Source of the DNA: Fen-999 sp035505955
Lineage (GTDB): Bacteria > Pseudomonadota > Gammaproteobacteria > Burkholderiales > Rhodocyclaceae
Direction of reading: 5' to 3'
NCBI GenBank assembly: GCA_035505955.1
Contig: DATJQH010000137.1
Span: forward strand, 12,051-76,050
Length of the DNA stretch: 64,000 bases
The translations under genes and the position numbers were made by a program. Positions 52,930 through 61,739 of the stretch are shown one piece after another. Every line of letters begins with the position of its first letter. Positions within the stretch are counted from its first letter, which is position 1. The notes under the pieces are model-generated. The model made no database searches. It was not told the DNA's origin and worked only from the letters and a program-made list of their open reading frames with translations.

Positions 52930-54051
52930 CTAATCCTTGTTACCCGACGCCAGCCGCCGCTCGATCTCGGCGATCGCGTCGTTGATATGCAATTCGGAAC
53001 CGATCAGCCGCAAGAGCGGCAGCAGCCGTGCCGCGAACGCGCGCGCGCCGGGGCGCACCACCCCTTCGCGTCCGGCCGCCAGGCAGCCGAGCGCTTCCTC
53101 GACGCTCATGACGTTGCCGGTCTCCGTGCGCGCCACCGCACCGGCGACGCAGTTGCCGCCTGCCGCCATCGCCGCCACCATGCGTTCCTCGGCCGTGGCC
53201 AGCACGCGCTCGGCGTCGAGTTCGCCGTCCTCCGGCGAACTGGCCATGCCGACCGTGACCGTCAGCCGCAGCGCGTGGCCGCGGTACTGGATGCTCGCCA
53301 CTTCCACCGCGGCGCGCAGGCGCTCCGCGAACTGGTGCGTCTGCGCCGGATCGATGCCGGGGGTAATCACCGCGAACTGGCTGTCGGCCCAGCGTGCCAG
53401 GCTGTCTTCCTTGCGCACCGCGCCGCCCAGCACCTGCGCGAAACGCTTCAGCAGCGCCTCGCCCAGCGCAGCGCCTTCGGCCTCGACAAGTTCGTCAAAA
53501 CGGTCGAGTCCAACCACCAGCACGCCGACGTGGCCGCCGTGGCGGTGAAAATAGGAGAACGACTGCTCGGCCTGGCGCAGCACGAACACCCGCTGGGGCA
53601 GGCCGGTCACCGGGTCGATGGCTGCACCGGCGCGCGCTTCTTCCAGCGCCTCGTGCGAACGACCAAGCGCAACCAGCGAATCCAGGCGCGCCAGCAGTTC
53701 GGCCGTGCCCGTTCCCTTGGTGATGAAATCGGTGGCCCCGAGGGTCGTGGCGCGCTGGCGCGCGCCCTCGTCCTCGTCGCCCGAGATCATGATCACGGGC
53801 AGCTCGCGGATGCGCGACACCTTGGAACTGCGGATGCGCTCGATCAGGCCGTAGCCATCGAGGCGCGGCATCGAATGGTCGGTGATGACCAACTGGATCG
53901 AAGGATCGATCAGCAGCGCTTCCCAGCCGGCCTCGCCGTCGCCCTCTTCGCGCACGCTGAAGCGATCGCGGATGCGCTTGATGATGGTCGCCCGGACGAT
54001 GCGCGAATCGTCCACCACCATCACGCGCGGAAGCCCGGCCGGCAGGTTCAT
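52930..54051 (-). CDS. Response regulator with degenerate GGDEF domain
   Basis: 373 residues. The receiver domain (1-125) has its phosphoacceptor in LVITDHSMPRLDGYG and the Lys in DFITKGTGTAELL. The second domain has GGDEF-fold landmarks (IDPVTGLPQRVFVLRQAEQS, GVLVVGLDRFDEL, LTVTVGMASSPEDGELDAE), but the active-site loop reads WADSQF instead of GG(D/E)EF, so it cannot be an ordinary cyclase. It may bind GTP or partners, or serve as a scaffold. ATG 54051 has GGAGG 11 bases upstream. Sits eight bases after acuI. Confidence 0.87.
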   Translation of the reverse strand: MNLPAGLPRVMVVDDSRIVRATIIKRIRDRFSVREEGDGEAGWEALLIDPSIQLVITDHSMPRLDGYGLIERIRSSKVSRIRELPVIMISGDEDEGARQRATTLGATDFITKGTGTAELLARLDSLVALGRSHEALEEARAGAAIDPVTGLPQRVFVLRQAEQSFSYFHRHGGHVGVLVVGLDRFDELVEAEGAALGEALLKRFAQVLGGAVRKEDSLARWADSQFAVITPGIDPAQTHQFAERLRAAVEVASIQYRGHALRLTVTVGMASSPEDGELDAERVLATAEERMVAAMAAGGNCVAGAVARTETGNVMSVEEALGCLAAGREGVVRPGARAFAARLLPLLRLIGSELHINDAIAEIERRLASGNKD

Positions 54052-54058
54052 GTTGCTG

Positions 54059-55063
54059 TCATCCTCCGTTGACCTGCACGACGACGCGGCCCTTGGCCTG
54101 GCCGCGAACGAACGTATCGAACGCCGACGGCAGTTCGGCAAAATCGATCGAGCGCGTCAGCGCCACCAGGTGCCGCGGCCGCAGGTCGCCTGCCAGCCGC
54201 TGCCAGACGCCGTGGCGGTAGGGTTCGCCAATGTAGCCCGAATCGATACCGAGCAGGCAGGCGCCGCGCAGGATGAACGGAGCGACCGTCGTGTTGAGGT
54301 TCATGCTGGCGGCAAGGCCGATACTGGCGATGGTGCCACCCTGCTTCATGGTGCTTGCCATCCAGGCGAGTACGTCACCGCCCAGGTTGTCCACGGCGCC
54401 GGCCCAGCTCTCCTTGCCGAGCGGCTTGATCTTGGCGAGGTCGAGCGATTGCCGCAGCAGCACTTCCTTCGCGCCGAGGCCGAGCAGGTAGTCCGTCTCC
54501 GCTTCCTTGCCCGTGAGCGCGACGACGTGGTAGCCAAGGCCTGCCAGCATGTCTATCGCAAGGCTGCCGACGCCGCCCGTGGCGCCGCTGACCACGACCG
54601 GGCCCTTGGCCGGCGCGAGGCCGTTTTCTTCCATGCGCACGACGGCGAGCCCCGCCGTGAATCCCGCCGTTCCGAGCGCCATGGCATCGCGCAGCGTCAG
54701 TCCCTGCGGCAGCTTGATCACCCAGTCGGCGGGAATGCGCGCAAGTTCCGCATAGCCGCCATGATGTGCGACGCCAATGTCATAGCTGGTGGCGAGCACC
54801 GCGTCGCCGGGCGCAAAGCGCGCATCGGCGCTCGAGACGACGGTGCCGGAGAGATCGATGCCGCCGATGCAGGGAAAGCGCCGGATGATGCGCCCCGCGC
54901 CCGTTGCCGCAAGCGCATCCTTGTAGTTGACGCTCGAATAGGCAACGCGAATGGTCACTTCGCCGGCATCGAGTGCGCTCTCGGCCATCTCGGTGAAATC
55001 CGAGACGACCTTGCCCTCTTCCTGGCGGATCAGAAATGCCTTGAACGAGGCTGAGGAGGCCAT
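54059..55063 (-). CDS. acuI: Acrylyl-CoA reductase (AcuI/YhdH type)
   Basis: NADPH-dependent medium-chain reductase that converts acryloyl-CoA to propionyl-CoA. 334 residues from ATG 55063 (GAGGAGG upstream). A TTG two codons earlier is the alternative. YSSVNYKDALAATG, PCIGGIDLSGTVVSS, the NADPH fold VVVSGATGGVGSLAIDML and IGEPYRHGVWQRLAGDL match the YhdH/AcuI subgroup. It lacks the zinc-binding Cys/His set of alcohol dehydrogenases. Its product is the acyl-CoA that PrpE also makes, two genes downstream. Confidence 0.92.
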   Translation of the reverse strand: MASSASFKAFLIRQEEGKVVSDFTEMAESALDAGEVTIRVAYSSVNYKDALAATGAGRIIRRFPCIGGIDLSGTVVSSADARFAPGDAVLATSYDIGVAHHGGYAELARIPADWVIKLPQGLTLRDAMALGTAGFTAGLAVVRMEENGLAPAKGPVVVSGATGGVGSLAIDMLAGLGYHVVALTGKEAETDYLLGLGAKEVLLRQSLDLAKIKPLGKESWAGAVDNLGGDVLAWMASTMKQGGTIASIGLAASMNLNTTVAPFILRGACLLGIDSGYIGEPYRHGVWQRLAGDLRPRHLVALTRSIDFAELPSAFDTFVRGQAKGRVVVQVNGG

Positions 55064-55116
55064 GTGCAATCCATTTAGGGCAATAAGCGGCGATTATAGG
55101 TCGTTTGGGGCCGGGG

Positions 55117-55146
55117 TTTACAGTCTTGCACGGCTTTAGCTATAGT
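55117..55146 (+). promoter_or_regulatory. Candidate sigma70 promoter before the NlpC/P60 gene
   Basis: TTTACA (55117-55122), 18 bases, TATAGT (55141-55146). The -10 ends eight bases before the ATG at 55155, so the message would be nearly leaderless, which lowers confidence. Confidence 0.4.
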
Positions 55147-55154
55147 CCGGCGCC

Positions 55155-55721
55155 ATGTTTCCCCACAGACAGCTCAGAATCCTCGCCTGTGCCCTCATCG
55201 CCGCGCTGGCGCTCGCCGCCACGGCCCGCGCCGACGAGGAGTTGCCGGTCGTGCCGCAGGCAGCGTTGCCCGCCGCGCCGGAAGTGCCCCTGCCGGTTGC
55301 GCAGGACGCGCCCTCGCTGATCGAACGGGCCTCATCCTCCATCCAAACGACGCTCGACAAGGCGCTCGACCTGCTGGGCGTGCGCTATCGCTGGGGCGGC
55401 ACCCGCCCCGAGACGGGCTTCGACTGCTCGGGCTTCGTGCGCCACGTGTTCCACGAAGGGCTGGGCCTCGACCTGCCGCGTTCGGCCCGGGCCCAGAGCC
55501 AGTCCGGCGAGCCGATCGCGCGCGAGGATCTCAAGCCGGGCGACCTGGTCTTCTTCAACACGAGACGCCGCCGTGCCTTTTCGCATGTCGGCATCTACCT
55601 CGGCGACGACCTCTTCGTCCATGCGCCGCATCGGGGCGCCTCCGTGCGCGTCGAGGACCTGAGCGCCCGCTACTGGCTCAAGCACTTCAACGGCGCGCGG
55701 CGCGTGACCGGAGAGCAATAG
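55155..55721 (+). CDS. NlpC/P60-family peptidoglycan endopeptidase
   Basis: Secreted cysteine peptidase that cuts peptidoglycan stem peptides. 188 residues. Signal peptide (LRILACALIAALALAATARA), a Pro/Ala-rich linker, then the NlpC/P60 domain (about 75-188) with the nucleophile in ETGFDCSGFVRHVF, the His in AFSHVGIYLGDDLFVHAP, and the third polar residue (His) in HAPHRG. No SH3 or LysM targeting domain. It stands between acuI (divergent) and the pilin-like gene. Confidence 0.93.
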   Translation: MFPHRQLRILACALIAALALAATARADEELPVVPQAALPAAPEVPLPVAQDAPSLIERASSSIQTTLDKALDLLGVRYRWGGTRPETGFDCSGFVRHVFHEGLGLDLPRSARAQSQSGEPIAREDLKPGDLVFFNTRRRRAFSHVGIYLGDDLFVHAPHRGASVRVEDLSARYWLKHFNGARRVTGEQ

Positions 55722-55795
55722 CGCGCGCCAGCCGCCTGCGAATCGACGCGCCTTCCGCTATCATCCGCAGCAACAACACGGCGGAAACCTTGGGC

Positions 55796-56287
55796 ATGAA
55801 GGCGTGGCGCGGATTTACACTGGCGGAAATGATGGCGGTCGTGGTGATCCTCGCGATCCTGGCGGCAATTGCAGTTCCTTCCTACCTCGACCGGATCGTC
55901 AAGGCACAGGTCGAAGCTGCCTTGACCCTCGCCGACGTCGCCAAGCGGGGTGTTGCGGCCTACTGGAGCGCAACCCAGGATTTCCCCGCCGACAACACCG
56001 CAGCTGCACTCCCGCCCGCCGACAAGATCGTCAATAACTTCGTCAGCGCAGTTGCCGTCGATCACGGCGTCATCAATCTCACATTCGGCAATCGGGCCAA
56101 CAAGGCGATCGCCGGCAAGGTCATCAGCCTCCGGCCGGCAGTCGTCGACGACGCGCCCATGGTGCCGATCACGTGGGTCTGCGGTTCGGCCGAGGCGCCG
56201 GACAAGATGAGCATCAAGGGCAACAACTCGACCACGCTCGAAGCTACGTTTCTGCCTCTCGAGTGCCGTGCGCTGAAGGCCGGCTGA
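55796..56287 (+). CDS. Type IV pilin-like protein
   Basis: 163 residues. ATG 55796 yields a six-residue leader and a prepilin-peptidase site G6|FTLAEMMAVVVILAILAAIA, with Glu at +5. TTG 55790 is a possible alternative. The hydrophobic N-terminal helix is followed by a small globular part with two Cys (VCGSAEAP and PLECRAL) that could make the C-terminal disulphide loop of type IVa pilins. No pilus assembly gene is nearby. It may be a major or minor pilin or a competence pseudopilin. The last is of interest given the 23-bp repeats. Confidence 0.9.
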   Translation: MKAWRGFTLAEMMAVVVILAILAAIAVPSYLDRIVKAQVEAALTLADVAKRGVAAYWSATQDFPADNTAAALPPADKIVNNFVSAVAVDHGVINLTFGNRANKAIAGKVISLRPAVVDDAPMVPITWVCGSAEAPDKMSIKGNNSTTLEATFLPLECRALKAG

Positions 56288-56319
56288 AGGCGCCGGCCGC
56301 TGCTCTTGACGCATAGACA

Positions 56320-57033
56320 GTGATCCCCTGGCTCCCCGTCGAGCCGGTCTTCCCTCCGGTCGAATCGGCGCTCGCCGAACCCAACGGCCTGCTTGCCGCC
56401 GGCGGCGACCTGTCGCCCGAGCGCATCCTCGCCGCCTATCGCCGGGGCATTTTCCCCTGGTACTCGGAAGGGGAACCGATACTATGGTGGAGCCCCGATC
56501 CGCGCATGGTGCTGTTTCCGGATGAGCTGAAAATCTCGCGCTCGTTCGCCAAGGTGCTGCGCAACCGGCCCTATCGCGTGACGCTCGATACCGCTTTCGC
56601 GAACGTGGTCGCCGCCTGCGCCGCCGCGCCGCGGCCCGGCCAGCACGGCACCTGGATCACCGCGGCGATGCAGACCGCGTACACTGGGCTGCATGAACTC
56701 GGCCACGCGCACAGCGTCGAAGTCTGGATGGACGACCAACTGGCGGGCGGACTCTACGGCATGGCCCTCGGGAGGGCCTTTTTCGGCGAATCGATGTTTT
56801 CGCGCCACCGCGACGCATCGAAGGTCGCCCTCGCGCATCTGTGCGCTCATCTGCAACACGAAGGTTTTGGCATAATCGACTGCCAGATGGAAACGAAACA
56901 CCTGGCCTCGCTCGGCGCCCGACCGATCCCGCGCAGCGAATTCGTCGCGCTGCTGCGGCGTGCCGTCGCGGCTGACTCTTCGCCGCAACGCTGGCCTGCC
57001 GACGCGGTGGCAGGCGCCTACAGGAACAAGTGA
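56320..57033 (+). CDS. aat: Leucyl/phenylalanyl-tRNA--protein transferase
   Basis: Adds Leu or Phe to proteins with N-terminal Arg/Lys, marking them for ClpAP. 237 residues from GTG 56320. PNGLLAAGGDLSPERILAAYRRGIFPWY, ILWWSPDPRMVLFP and GGLYGMALGRAFFGESMFS are diagnostic. An antisense copy of the 23-bp motif (56957) encodes RRAVAADS near the C-terminus. Directly followed by bpt. Confidence 0.97.
   Translation: MIPWLPVEPVFPPVESALAEPNGLLAAGGDLSPERILAAYRRGIFPWYSEGEPILWWSPDPRMVLFPDELKISRSFAKVLRNRPYRVTLDTAFANVVAACAAAPRPGQHGTWITAAMQTAYTGLHELGHAHSVEVWMDDQLAGGLYGMALGRAFFGESMFSRHRDASKVALAHLCAHLQHEGFGIIDCQMETKHLASLGARPIPRSEFVALLRRAVAADSSPQRWPADAVAGAYRNK
56957..56979 (-). repeat. Dispersed 23-bp motif, copy 11 (3' part of aat, antisense)
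   Basis: Minus strand AGAGTCAGCC and GGCACGCC. In aat it encodes RRAVAADS. Confidence 0.77.
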
Positions 57034-57780
57034 ATGGCGCACCTCCGCGACCTGCCGCCCTTCCCGCTCCTGCAGTTCTACGCGACCGCTCCCTACGGCT
57101 GCTCCTACCTGCCGGGGCGCGTGGCGCGCTCGCAGGTGGCGACGCCGACCCACCTGATCGACACGGCCACGTACAGCGACCTGGTGCGCGCGGGCTTCCG
57201 CCGCAGCGGCATGTTCACCTATCGTCCCTATTGCGATGCCTGCCGCGAATGCCAGCCGGCGCGCATCGTCGTCCAGGAGTTCCAGCCGAGCCGCAGCCAC
57301 CGGCGCGCGCTGGCGCAGCACGCAAACCTGGTCGCGCAGGAGCGGCCGCTGAGTTTCCGCGAGGAGCACTACGCGCTCTACCAACGCTACCAGCTCGCGC
57401 GCCACCAGGGCGGCGGCATGGACGACGACAGCCGCGACCAGTACGCGCACTTCCTGCTGCAGACGCACGTCGACAGCCGGCTGATCGAGTTCCGCGAGGA
57501 AGGCCAGTTGCGCATGGTCTGCATCATCGATGTGCTCGACGACGGCCTCTCGTCGGTCTACACCTTCTTCGACGCCGACCGGCAGGGCACCAGCTACGGC
57601 ACCTACGCCATCCTGTGGCAGCTGTCGCTGTGCCGCAACCTGCACCTGCCCTACCTCTACCTCGGCTACTGGATCAAGGACAGCCGCAAGATGGCCTACA
57701 AGGCGAAGTTCAAGCCGCTCGAAGTGCTGCGCGGCGGCCAGTGGGTGATCGCCGACGTTTCCGCGGGAACCGCGCGATGA
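57034..57780 (+). CDS. bpt: Aspartate/glutamate leucyltransferase (arginyltransferase family)
   Basis: Transfers Leu to N-terminal Asp/Glu, the second branch of the bacterial N-degron pathway. 248 residues. ATG 57034 follows the aat stop with no gap. The N-terminal Cys-rich motif (YGCSYLPGRVARSQV, FTYRPYCDACRECQPARI) and the C-terminal LYLGYWIKDSRKMAYKAKF place it in the Ate/Bpt family. Bacterial members are leucyltransferases. The aat-bpt pairing supports a shared N-end-rule role. Confidence 0.94.
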   Translation: MAHLRDLPPFPLLQFYATAPYGCSYLPGRVARSQVATPTHLIDTATYSDLVRAGFRRSGMFTYRPYCDACRECQPARIVVQEFQPSRSHRRALAQHANLVAQERPLSFREEHYALYQRYQLARHQGGGMDDDSRDQYAHFLLQTHVDSRLIEFREEGQLRMVCIIDVLDDGLSSVYTFFDADRQGTSYGTYAILWQLSLCRNLHLPYLYLGYWIKDSRKMAYKAKFKPLEVLRGGQWVIADVSAGTAR

Positions 57781-58001
57781 CGGATGCCTCGGCCTTCACC
57801 AAGTACGGCTTCCGCATCCGCACGCGCGACGGCGGCCTGGTGGACAACCTGGCCATCGCCGGCCGCGACGAGGCAGAGGCGGTGCGCAAGCTGCGCCAGA
57901 TGTACCGCGATTGCGAGATCCTCGAATGCGCGCCGGTGCAGACCGAACGCCACGCGGCCGGGATCACGTTCGACGACGTCGCCAAGCTGATCAACCGCTA
58001 A
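57777..58001 (+). CDS. Small conserved-looking protein, unknown function
   Basis: 74 residues. ATG 57777 overlaps the bpt stop (ATGA), so it is translationally coupled. It is charged and soluble (YGFRIRTRDGGLVDNLAIAG, EAEAVRKLRQMYRDCEILEC) and ends FDDVAKLINR. It has a beta-alpha look but no motif I know. Its last four bases overlap the end of the convergent ParA gene. Confidence 0.7.
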   Translation: MTDASAFTKYGFRIRTRDGGLVDNLAIAGRDEAEAVRKLRQMYRDCEILECAPVQTERHAAGITFDDVAKLINR

Positions 58002-58750
58002 ACGAAGCAGGTCGAATCCAGTTCGTCCAGCAGCGCCTCGTAGTCCTGCGCGCCGCGGCTTTTCGGCGCGTGGCTGAAGATATCGCGCCCCTGCGCCGGC
58101 GCCTCGGCGAGCGACACGTTCTCGATGATCGCCGTCGCGCACAGTTCCGGGCCGAAGCAGTCCGCCATCTGCTTCTGCACCTCGTAGCTCATCTTGCGGC
58201 GGCGGTCAAAGCGCGTCAGCAGGTAACGTCGCTCGACGTGGCGCTTGAGCACCGGTTCGATTGCCTTCAGCGTGCGCTCGATCTGCAGCGCGCCGCGCAT
58301 CGACAGGAAATCGGACGACACCGGCACGAGCACGCGATCACACGCGAACATGGCATTGAGCGACAACACGCCGAGGAAGGGACAGCAATCGATGATCACC
58401 GAGCGGCCGTTGTCGAGCCCCTCCAGCCCCTGGCGCAGTCGGTTCAGCGCGTTGGGACCCTTGCCGAGCAGCGCGTCGATGCGAATCAGTTCGCCGTGCG
58501 CCGGAATCACGCTGCCGATGCCCGTCCACGGCTGTTCGAGTTCGGCGAGCGGCTTGTGCGCCTGGTAGAACGCAAACATGCTGGCGTTCACATCGACGCC
58601 GCCCGCGGCATGAATTGAGGTCAGGTGCGCCTGCGGATCGAGGTCCACCAGCAATACCTGCCGATCGCGGCGGGCCAGGGCGGCGGCGAGGTTCAGCGCC
58701 GTGGTGGTCTTGCCCACCCCACCCTTCTGGTTGAACACGGCAATGCGCAT
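57998..58750 (-). CDS. ParA-family ATPase (orphan)
   Basis: 250 residues. Deviant Walker A FNQKGGVGKTTTALNLA, then LLVDLDPQAHLT and SVIIDCCPFLGVLSLNAM identify a ParA/Soj-type partition ATPase. ATG 58750 begins MRIAVFNQKGG. ATG 58759 would add three residues. No ParB gene and no parS-like repeats are adjacent, so it is not an evident chromosome or plasmid partition pair and may position another cargo (inference). Confidence 0.9.
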   Translation of the reverse strand: MRIAVFNQKGGVGKTTTALNLAAALARRDRQVLLVDLDPQAHLTSIHAAGGVDVNASMFAFYQAHKPLAELEQPWTGIGSVIPAHGELIRIDALLGKGPNALNRLRQGLEGLDNGRSVIIDCCPFLGVLSLNAMFACDRVLVPVSSDFLSMRGALQIERTLKAIEPVLKRHVERRYLLTRFDRRRKMSYEVQKQMADCFGPELCATAIIENVSLAEAPAQGRDIFSHAPKSRGAQDYEALLDELDSTCFV

Positions 58751-58789
58751 GGCCGGCATAGTACAGCGGCCCGGCGCCCGCTGCAGCAC

Positions 58790-58808
58790 GGCGTACCACC
58801 GGGACTGA

Positions 58809-58812
<4 letters not shown>
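58790..58812 (-). repeat. Dispersed 23-bp motif, copy 12 (parA/lolD gap)
   Basis: Minus strand ATAGTCAGTC and GGTACGCC. Lies in the 58-base gap and runs four bases into the lolD end. Confidence 0.75.
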
Positions 58813-59472
<660 letters not shown>

Positions 59473-59480
<8 letters not shown>

Positions 59481-60714
59481 AGCGCAGCGCCTCCGCGGGA
59501 TTGACGCGCGAGCCGCGCCAACTCGGGTACAGCGTGGCAATGAGCGTCATCGCAAACGAGACGAGCCCGATGACAATGACGTCGTTCCAGTGCAGGTCCG
59601 AAGGCAGTTCCGTGATGTAGTAAACGTCCTTGGCCAGGAACTGGATGCCGAACAGGCGCTCGATGAAGGGCACCACGGTCTCGACGTTGAGCGCCAGCGC
59701 CACGCCGCCCGCGATGCCGGCCAGGAGGCCGATGCTGCCGATCAGCGCGCCCTGGACGATGAACACCTGCATGATGCTGCCGGGACTCGCGCCCAGCGTG
59801 CGCAGGATGGCGATGTCGGCCTGCTTGTCGGTGACCATCATCACCAGCGTGGTGACGATGTTGAAGGCGGCCACGGCGACGATCAGCAGCAGGATCAGGA
59901 ACATCATGTTCTTCTCGATCTGCACGGCGCGGAAGAAATTGGCGTGGCTCTTCGTCCAGTCGCTGACATAGGTGTCGGCATCGAGGTGTGCCAGCAGTTC
60001 GCGCGCGATGCGCGGCGCCGCGAAGAGGTCGTCCACTTTCAGCCGCACGCCGGAGACGCGATCGTCGAGGCGGTACAGGCGCTGCGCGTCCTGCATGTCA
60101 ACGAGCGCGAGTCCCGAGTCGAACTCGAACATGCCGACCTCGAACACGCCGCTCACCTTGAACTGCTTCAGGCGCGGCAGCACGGCGGCAGGCGTCACCA
60201 GGCCTTCGGGTGCGATCAGCGTCACCTTGTCGCCGATGCCGACGTTGAGCGCGCGCGCGAGCTCGATGCCCAGGATGATGTTGAATTCCCCCGGCACCAG
60301 GTCGTCGAGCTTGCCGGCCTTCATGTGGCGCGCGAAGTCGGCCACCTTGTCCTCATCTTCGGGCAGGATGCCGCGCACGATGGTGCCGCGCACCTGCTGG
60401 TCGTAGGACAGCATGCCCTGCGCCTGCACGTACGGCGCCGCCGCCAGCACGTGCGGATTCTGCATGCCGATCTGCGCCACCTGCTGCCAGTTGGCGAGGT
60501 CGCCGCCGACGCCGGCGATCTGCACGTGCGACACGACGCCGAGGATGCGCGTGCGCAATTCCTTCTGGAAGCCGTTCATCACCGAGAGCACGACGATCAG
60601 CGCGGCGACGCCGAGGCCGATGCCGAGCATCGAGATCAGGGAGATGAAGGAGATGAAGTGGTTGCGCCGTTTCGCTCGCGTGTAGCGCAGCCCAACCCAG
60701 AATTCATAGCGCAT
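59473..60714 (-). CDS. lolC: Lipoprotein-releasing system permease LolC/LolE
   Basis: 413-residue inner-membrane permease from ATG 60714. A first membrane helix (HFISFISLISMLGIGLGVAAL) is followed by a large periplasmic MacB-like domain (about 50-270) and three C-terminal helices (FLILLLIVAVAAFNIVTTLVM, IGSIGLLAGIAGGVALAL, VIVIGLVSFAMTLIATLYPSW), ending NPAEALRYE. Only one permease gene is next to lolD, as in species where a single LolF-type protein serves both roles, or the second lies elsewhere. Confidence 0.93.
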
Positions 60715-60737
60715 GGGGGCGCATGTTAACATGGGCC

Positions 60738-61739
60738 ATGCATCTCACCCTGCTCGTGCCCGGACTGTTCTGGCCGCGCGAGATCCTGCGCGACACCACC
60801 TTCGACCTGCCGCTGCCGGCCCTTGCCATGCTGCTCGGCCGCGGCCGGCGCACGACGCTGGCCGGCGCGGACGCCTGGCTCGCCGACGCATTCGGCATTG
60901 ACACGCCGCTGCCCGCTGCGGCCCTGCGGCTCCTGGCGGAGGGTGGCAAGCCGGGCGGCGATGAGTGGCTCTGCCTCGATCCGGTGCACCTGCGCCTGCG
61001 CGAATGGGCGGTGATCCCGGACGATCCGTCGGTGCTCGCACTCGGCGCCGAGGAGGATGCGGCGCTGCGCGACGCCGTGGCGCCACTCTTTGCCACGATG
61101 GGCGACATCGTCGCTTCGGCGCCCGGTCGCTGGCACCTGCGCCTTGCGCAACCCGCGCGGATCGAAACGCGGCCGCTGCCCGAGGCGGTCGGTCGCGCCG
61201 TGGACCCCGCGCTGCCAGGCGGCGCACGGGGCGCCGAGTGGCGTCGCCTGCTCGCCGAAGCGCAGCCGCTGCTGCACGCGCACCCGGCCAACCGCACGCG
61301 CGTCGAGGCCGGCCGCACCACCGTAAACCACCTGTGGCCCTGGGGCGGCGGCCGGCTGCCCGTCGCCGCGCTGCGCAATTTCGATCTGGTCCTCTCCGAC
61401 GATCCGGTCCTCAAGGGCCTCGCCATGCTGGCCGGCGTCGACGTGGCATCGCCGCCGGCTCGCTTCGAGCCGACGCGCGAGCGCGTGCTGCTGCACCTCG
61501 ACCAGCTCGCGCAGCCGATGGCGGCGCAGGACGCGCTCGCCTGGCGCGAGGTCATGGTCGCGCTGGAAGCCGAGTGGATTGCGCCTGCGCTGGATGCCCT
61601 CAAGCACGGCGTACCACGGCGGCTGACTTTCGTGGCCAGCGGCCACGGGCGCGCCCTCTCGGTCTCGGCAACGCGCAGTGACCTTTGGCGCTTCTGGCGC
61701 AAACTGCTGCCACTGGCGCGACTGGCGGAGCACGAATGA
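60738..61739 (+). CDS. RpfE-like conserved protein next to recJ
   Basis: 333 residues from ATG 60738 (ATG 60723 adds five). It begins MHLTLLVPGLFWPR and has LRLREWAVIPDD, RTRVEAGRTTVNHLWPWGGG and LHLDQLAQPMAAQDALAWRE. I recognise the general pattern of the RpfE-type proteins found beside recJ in Xanthomonas, often loosely labelled phosphoglycerate mutase. The NHLWPWGGG segment resembles that family. No function is established by sequence. An antisense copy of the 23-bp motif (61608) encodes GVPRRLTF. Overlaps recJ by four bases. Confidence 0.83.
   Translation: MHLTLLVPGLFWPREILRDTTFDLPLPALAMLLGRGRRTTLAGADAWLADAFGIDTPLPAAALRLLAEGGKPGGDEWLCLDPVHLRLREWAVIPDDPSVLALGAEEDAALRDAVAPLFATMGDIVASAPGRWHLRLAQPARIETRPLPEAVGRAVDPALPGGARGAEWRRLLAEAQPLLHAHPANRTRVEAGRTTVNHLWPWGGGRLPVAALRNFDLVLSDDPVLKGLAMLAGVDVASPPARFEPTRERVLLHLDQLAQPMAAQDALAWREVMVALEAEWIAPALDALKHGVPRRLTFVASGHGRALSVSATRSDLWRFWRKLLPLARLAEHE
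61608..61630 (-). repeat. Dispersed 23-bp motif, copy 13 (RpfE-like gene, antisense)
   Basis: Minus strand AAAGTCAGCC and GGTACGCC, matching copy 8 at every base. Encodes GVPRRLTF in a protein unrelated to PheT. Confidence 0.8.
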
